Shown here: positions 61,001 through 64,000 of the stretch, piece after piece
Layout: every line of letters starts with the position of its first letter
Numbering within the stretch: the stretch's first letter is position 1
Origin: Spirodela intermedia
Taxonomy: Eukaryota > Streptophyta > Magnoliopsida > Alismatales > Araceae
Direction of reading: 5' to 3'
DNA: 64,000 nt
Assembly: GCA_902729315.2 (NCBI GenBank)
Contig: LR746268.1
Span: forward strand, 4,271,501 to 4,335,500
Position numbers and translations under genes: made by a program
The notes under the pieces: model-generated
Told to the model about the DNA's origin: nothing
Seen by the model: the letters and a program-made list of their open reading frames with translations, nothing else
The model's database searches: none

Positions 61001-64000
61001 AAATGCTTTTTGTTTCGGATGTACTTAAATGGGGAAGCTGATGCAGATTGGCTTTACATGACTTCTATAGTATTTGAATTTATATTTTATGAGGACTAGA
61101 GAAATCCCATTCCATTCATATTAGAGTGGAAGAATTCTTCTCTAAGATTCAAACTTTTCTTTGTACTTTATTACCGAAAGTTTTCTGATCAGTGGCCTGG
61201 AAAGAAGTTTGGTGAGAGTCTTGGAAATGGGATAGTAGAGAACTTACCTGTCCTTCATGTTCTTTGGCAATCTGTTGGCGAACGAGTTAGAAATAATGAT
61301 CATCTCATGAAGGTATTGTTGCAGAAGAGAGACAAAGATTACCCGATCTGGAAATGAAAACTCAAAAAAGTTTGTAGCTCCACCTACGTGGCTGACTCAT
61401 GAAGGTCTCCTCTGCGCCAATTATCAAGCTAACCCTTTCAGTACTTTGCTAATGTGATGAATTTTTGGATCCCAAAACACTTGGGTAAACCAGTCCTGAC
61501 GAAGGAAGAATACTACTGAGGAATCATTACATCCATGTTTCAATCCTAAAGCTGTAGCTTATGGTTCTGTCTTTGTAGTGTTTTGCCAGCCTAGCCTGTG
61601 CCTGTTTTTGTGCACCATCTCCTAGGTCCATTTCTCGACACTGGTTTGCCTTTTTTTCGTCCGAATTTATTTTCAGTATGTTTTTATCAAATTTAAATGT
61701 TGTGGGCCTCTTTGTCTATTTGTCTGTTTGAATGAGAGAGAGGATGTGGTTTGATAGAGAAAAATTACTAGTTTTGCCCATCTTGGTTACAAAGTCTAAT
61801 ACTGATTCGGTGATTAACAATGGTAAATCCTTATTGCTCTTGTATTATCCAAGGAATTATAGCAGGCTCTCGGTGTTTCCCATGAGTCAGGGTCACATAC
61901 GTTTGTGCAGACTATTTGATTACCTGTGTAGAGAGGGGCAGAAGATCTTTTTTTCTGCCTGTATTCACTGTTTTTCTGAAACACATTATCGTCCATGATT
62001 GGGTGGGGGTGTCCCATATGTCAACCGTTTGCGTCCCGAAACTCAAGTTTGTGTTCAGTGTTCTTTCAGCCATCCAAGACGGGAAGTCTGTGTTCTTTAT
62101 TTTGAAATCCAATTATTTTTCATTTCAAAAGGATTGGAAAATGCTTCAAAGAATCATGTTCTAGGCCATTAACTTGTGCAGATTTTTTCAAATTGCTTCT
62201 CCGACCTATGTCAATTTCGAGTGAGATTAGCAGCATTTTTGACAGAATCTCTCTGGAAATGTGGAGTTGGTTCATGCATCACCAGGATGTCCTCATCCAT
62301 ATCTGGTGGCTTCATCTATTCATTTCAATGAAATTTTGAAAATAACTCATACCAGAAGGTTCAAGTCACACAGACCAGATGCAAGATTGTGAAATGAATT
62401 TTCAGCCTGGCAGGTGGATATTCAGAAAGAGGTCATTAGTAGAATATTATGCCTTTCTTATAGAAGGGATAGTACCAAGCATTGCTTACTGGCTGTAGGA
62501 TCTTTATTTGTGCCCATGCTTGGAGGTGAGTTTCTGGGTTCAACAGCCACAGCCGTCCAGGACACAGGGAGACAGGCATGTGGGTAGCCTATGTGTTCAC
62601 TCCAAGGGTTTATCATTAACAATTGGGTTTCTATTGACCAAAAGACTAGATAGTGTGTATTGCATAAACTTGCTTTAAGTTACCTCATGTGCAACTGATT
62701 GTTCTGAATTCAAGTAGCTTTTTAACATCAAAATTTTCTTCGCAAACTCATAATTAAACAAGTAATTTGTTTCCTAAAGTTATCTCAGTCCTTTTGATTT
62801 GATGTATTTTATTAATTTAGCGGCTTGTTTGGCGCTCTTCTAGATGAAAAGAAATTGGAGCCGTTTTCAAACATGGTGGAGTCACAGTTTGACGGAATTT
62901 CAGTTGCTAGATCCTCAGAGGATGATCAGACAGCCTTTGATTCAGAGGATTTTCAGGTGATTTACCATCTTTTATTTTCCTATCAATATTAAATCTTTAC
63001 ATGTTTCTGATTTCTTAAAAAAACGTATATAATATTCAGTAGCACAATCATACAGTGTGCTTAAATTTAAATTAAAGTTCCTGCTAAACTGGAAATTCAC
63101 TTTTGCTATACAAAAGTGATGGTTTTCTGTACATCTATATTCGTTTTTCTAGTCAAATGTTGTGGCGTACCTTTTTTATTGATCTTAAAAATGGCACACC
63201 TTGCTCATAGTGCTGTTTTCTAATTTGTGAAAATTGTCAAAATTTCTTTAGTCCTTATTTCAATGTTCATAAACTTACCTAGAGTTTTTTTAACATGGAC
63301 GACTGAATATTTATAGACAAAAGCTATATAGGCTAATGTTACTAGGTTTCTGAGAAGAAAAAAACGAGAATGCGTCTGTCATTCCTCTTCTCATCTATCC
63401 CTTCATATTCCTCGGTTTCTGTTCTAGGTAAACTTTTTACTCTTCATTCTCTCAGTTTATTTTTCTTTTAGATTTTATTTATCCCCTTTTTCTTTGTTAC
63501 TTTGCTGGTGAGGTGCCTTAATGGAATCCCTGAAAGTGGTAATAAGAAGATGAAAATTATTTGTACATGAAAAAAATGTGCATTTCACCAAAAAAGGGAA
63601 ATAAAGAGAGAATGAAGGAAGGGAGACACTTTTTAAAAGGGAAATGATGAAGGGAAATGGAGAAGAGAAGGGAAAAGTAGAGAAGGTGGGTGAATCAGAT
63701 AGATAGTTGGTCTTCCCTTCTCATCTTTCTCCTCTAATGAAATTGCGTAAATATGCAGTTTGATGGTGTTGTGTTCTGATGGGATTGGAGCAGGGGGCAA
63801 GCCTTGTTTTTTCCTCCTGTTGTTCAGGCTACCCTAGTTTGAGTCCAAAATAACGGCAGCATCCTCGACACCCCATTGGAATCGACACCCCAGAAAGCAG
63901 GCTGTCACCATTTTTTTTAAAAAATATTTGCAGTATATGTTTGATTTTTCTAAAATCATATCCTGAGCCTTGCACTCAGCATCCTCGCTCTGATCTGTTT
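55022..64000 (+). CDS. TAF1: TAF1 (TFIID subunit 1), N-terminal exons; gene continues past the window
   Basis: Role (family knowledge): the largest TFIID subunit, scaffold for Pol II preinitiation complexes, with an N-terminal TBP-binding region and a C-terminal bromodomain. Exons in the window: 55022-55073, 56093-56199, 59160-59222, 59311-59353, 60574-60828 and 62844-62956. They join in frame to 211 residues, about a ninth of a plant TAF1. Diagnostic stretches: RLLGFMFGNVDCSGDLDADY, DAKEHLSALADKLGPSLTGI, and DYDEKAENAVDYEDIDEQYE. Acidic residues dominate, as expected for the TAND-like N-terminus. The next exon (LPVL...GMAILRFSEIF in relatives) was not found before 64000. The introns are long: 56200-59159 (3 kb) contains a 72-bp tandem duplication, and 60829-62843 shows nothing notable. 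The end coordinate is the window edge, not a stop codon. Confidence 0.9.
58812..58956. repeat. Two-copy 72-bp tandem duplication in a TAF1 intron
   Basis: CTACAAGTTCTCGTGATGGC... (from 58812) recurs as CTACAAATTCCTATGATGAC... (from 58884). The two units share the CCCATACATG and TTAGAAATCC-type segments but are clearly diverged. Confidence 0.7.

Noticed and set aside
63346-63427. Possible seventh TAF1 exon (VSEKKKTRMRLSFL...)
   Set aside because: It has splice-like ends but no resemblance to the expected acidic segment leading to the LPVL...ILRFSEIF region.

Overview
This is nuclear DNA from a flowering plant. The genes are intron-rich with GT-AG introns, there is a plastid-targeted BASS transporter, and the intergenic DNA holds Ty3/gypsy and Ty1/copia remains. 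The very GC-rich first exons of two genes beside AT-rich introns would fit a monocot, but the species cannot be fixed from the sequence. All exon coordinates were derived by hand from reading frame, splice signals and remembered family conservation.

Layout. 1-10959 (+): the 3' half of URB1 (Npa1), a ribosome-biogenesis factor, in nine exons. 12936-15686 (+): a complete five-exon chloroplast BASS5/BASS6-type carrier. 16619-21770 (+): a six-exon plant membrane protein of unknown function with an EGF-like N-terminus and a glycosylation-rich lumenal or extracellular domain. 23750-35542 (-): a complete 16-exon Pelota (Dom34) gene of 378 codons, convergent with the membrane-protein gene. 55022-64000 (+): the first six exons of TAF1, the largest TFIID subunit, running off the window.

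Between Pelota and TAF1 lie about 19 kb without a host gene. Four copies (A-D) of one 1.2-1.9 kb LTR-like element sit here. Each full copy has TG...CA-type termini; A and D have perfect 5-bp target-site duplications, and C has a diverged pair. Copy C splits the integrase of a decayed minus-strand Ty3/gypsy element. Copies A and B face each other as a large inverted repeat. Copy D is the least decayed and carries a three-copy 144-bp internal tandem repeat. Downstream is a decayed plus-strand Ty1/copia element.

Most unusual observation: all four LTR copies carry a match to the plant snRNA upstream sequence element (RTCCCACATCG) exactly 25 bp from a TATATA box, although the 25-bp spacers differ in sequence. 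That spacing is the Pol III-type arrangement of plant U6/U3/7SL promoters. In copy D it is followed by about 185 bp of GC-rich DNA with no T4 run, then TTTT. This suggests an LTR-encoded Pol III small RNA, which is an inference from sequence only.

The host genes are housekeeping genes of RNA and protein synthesis (ribosome assembly, ribosome rescue, Pol II initiation) plus a plastid carrier. Nothing in the sequence suggests they act as one pathway.
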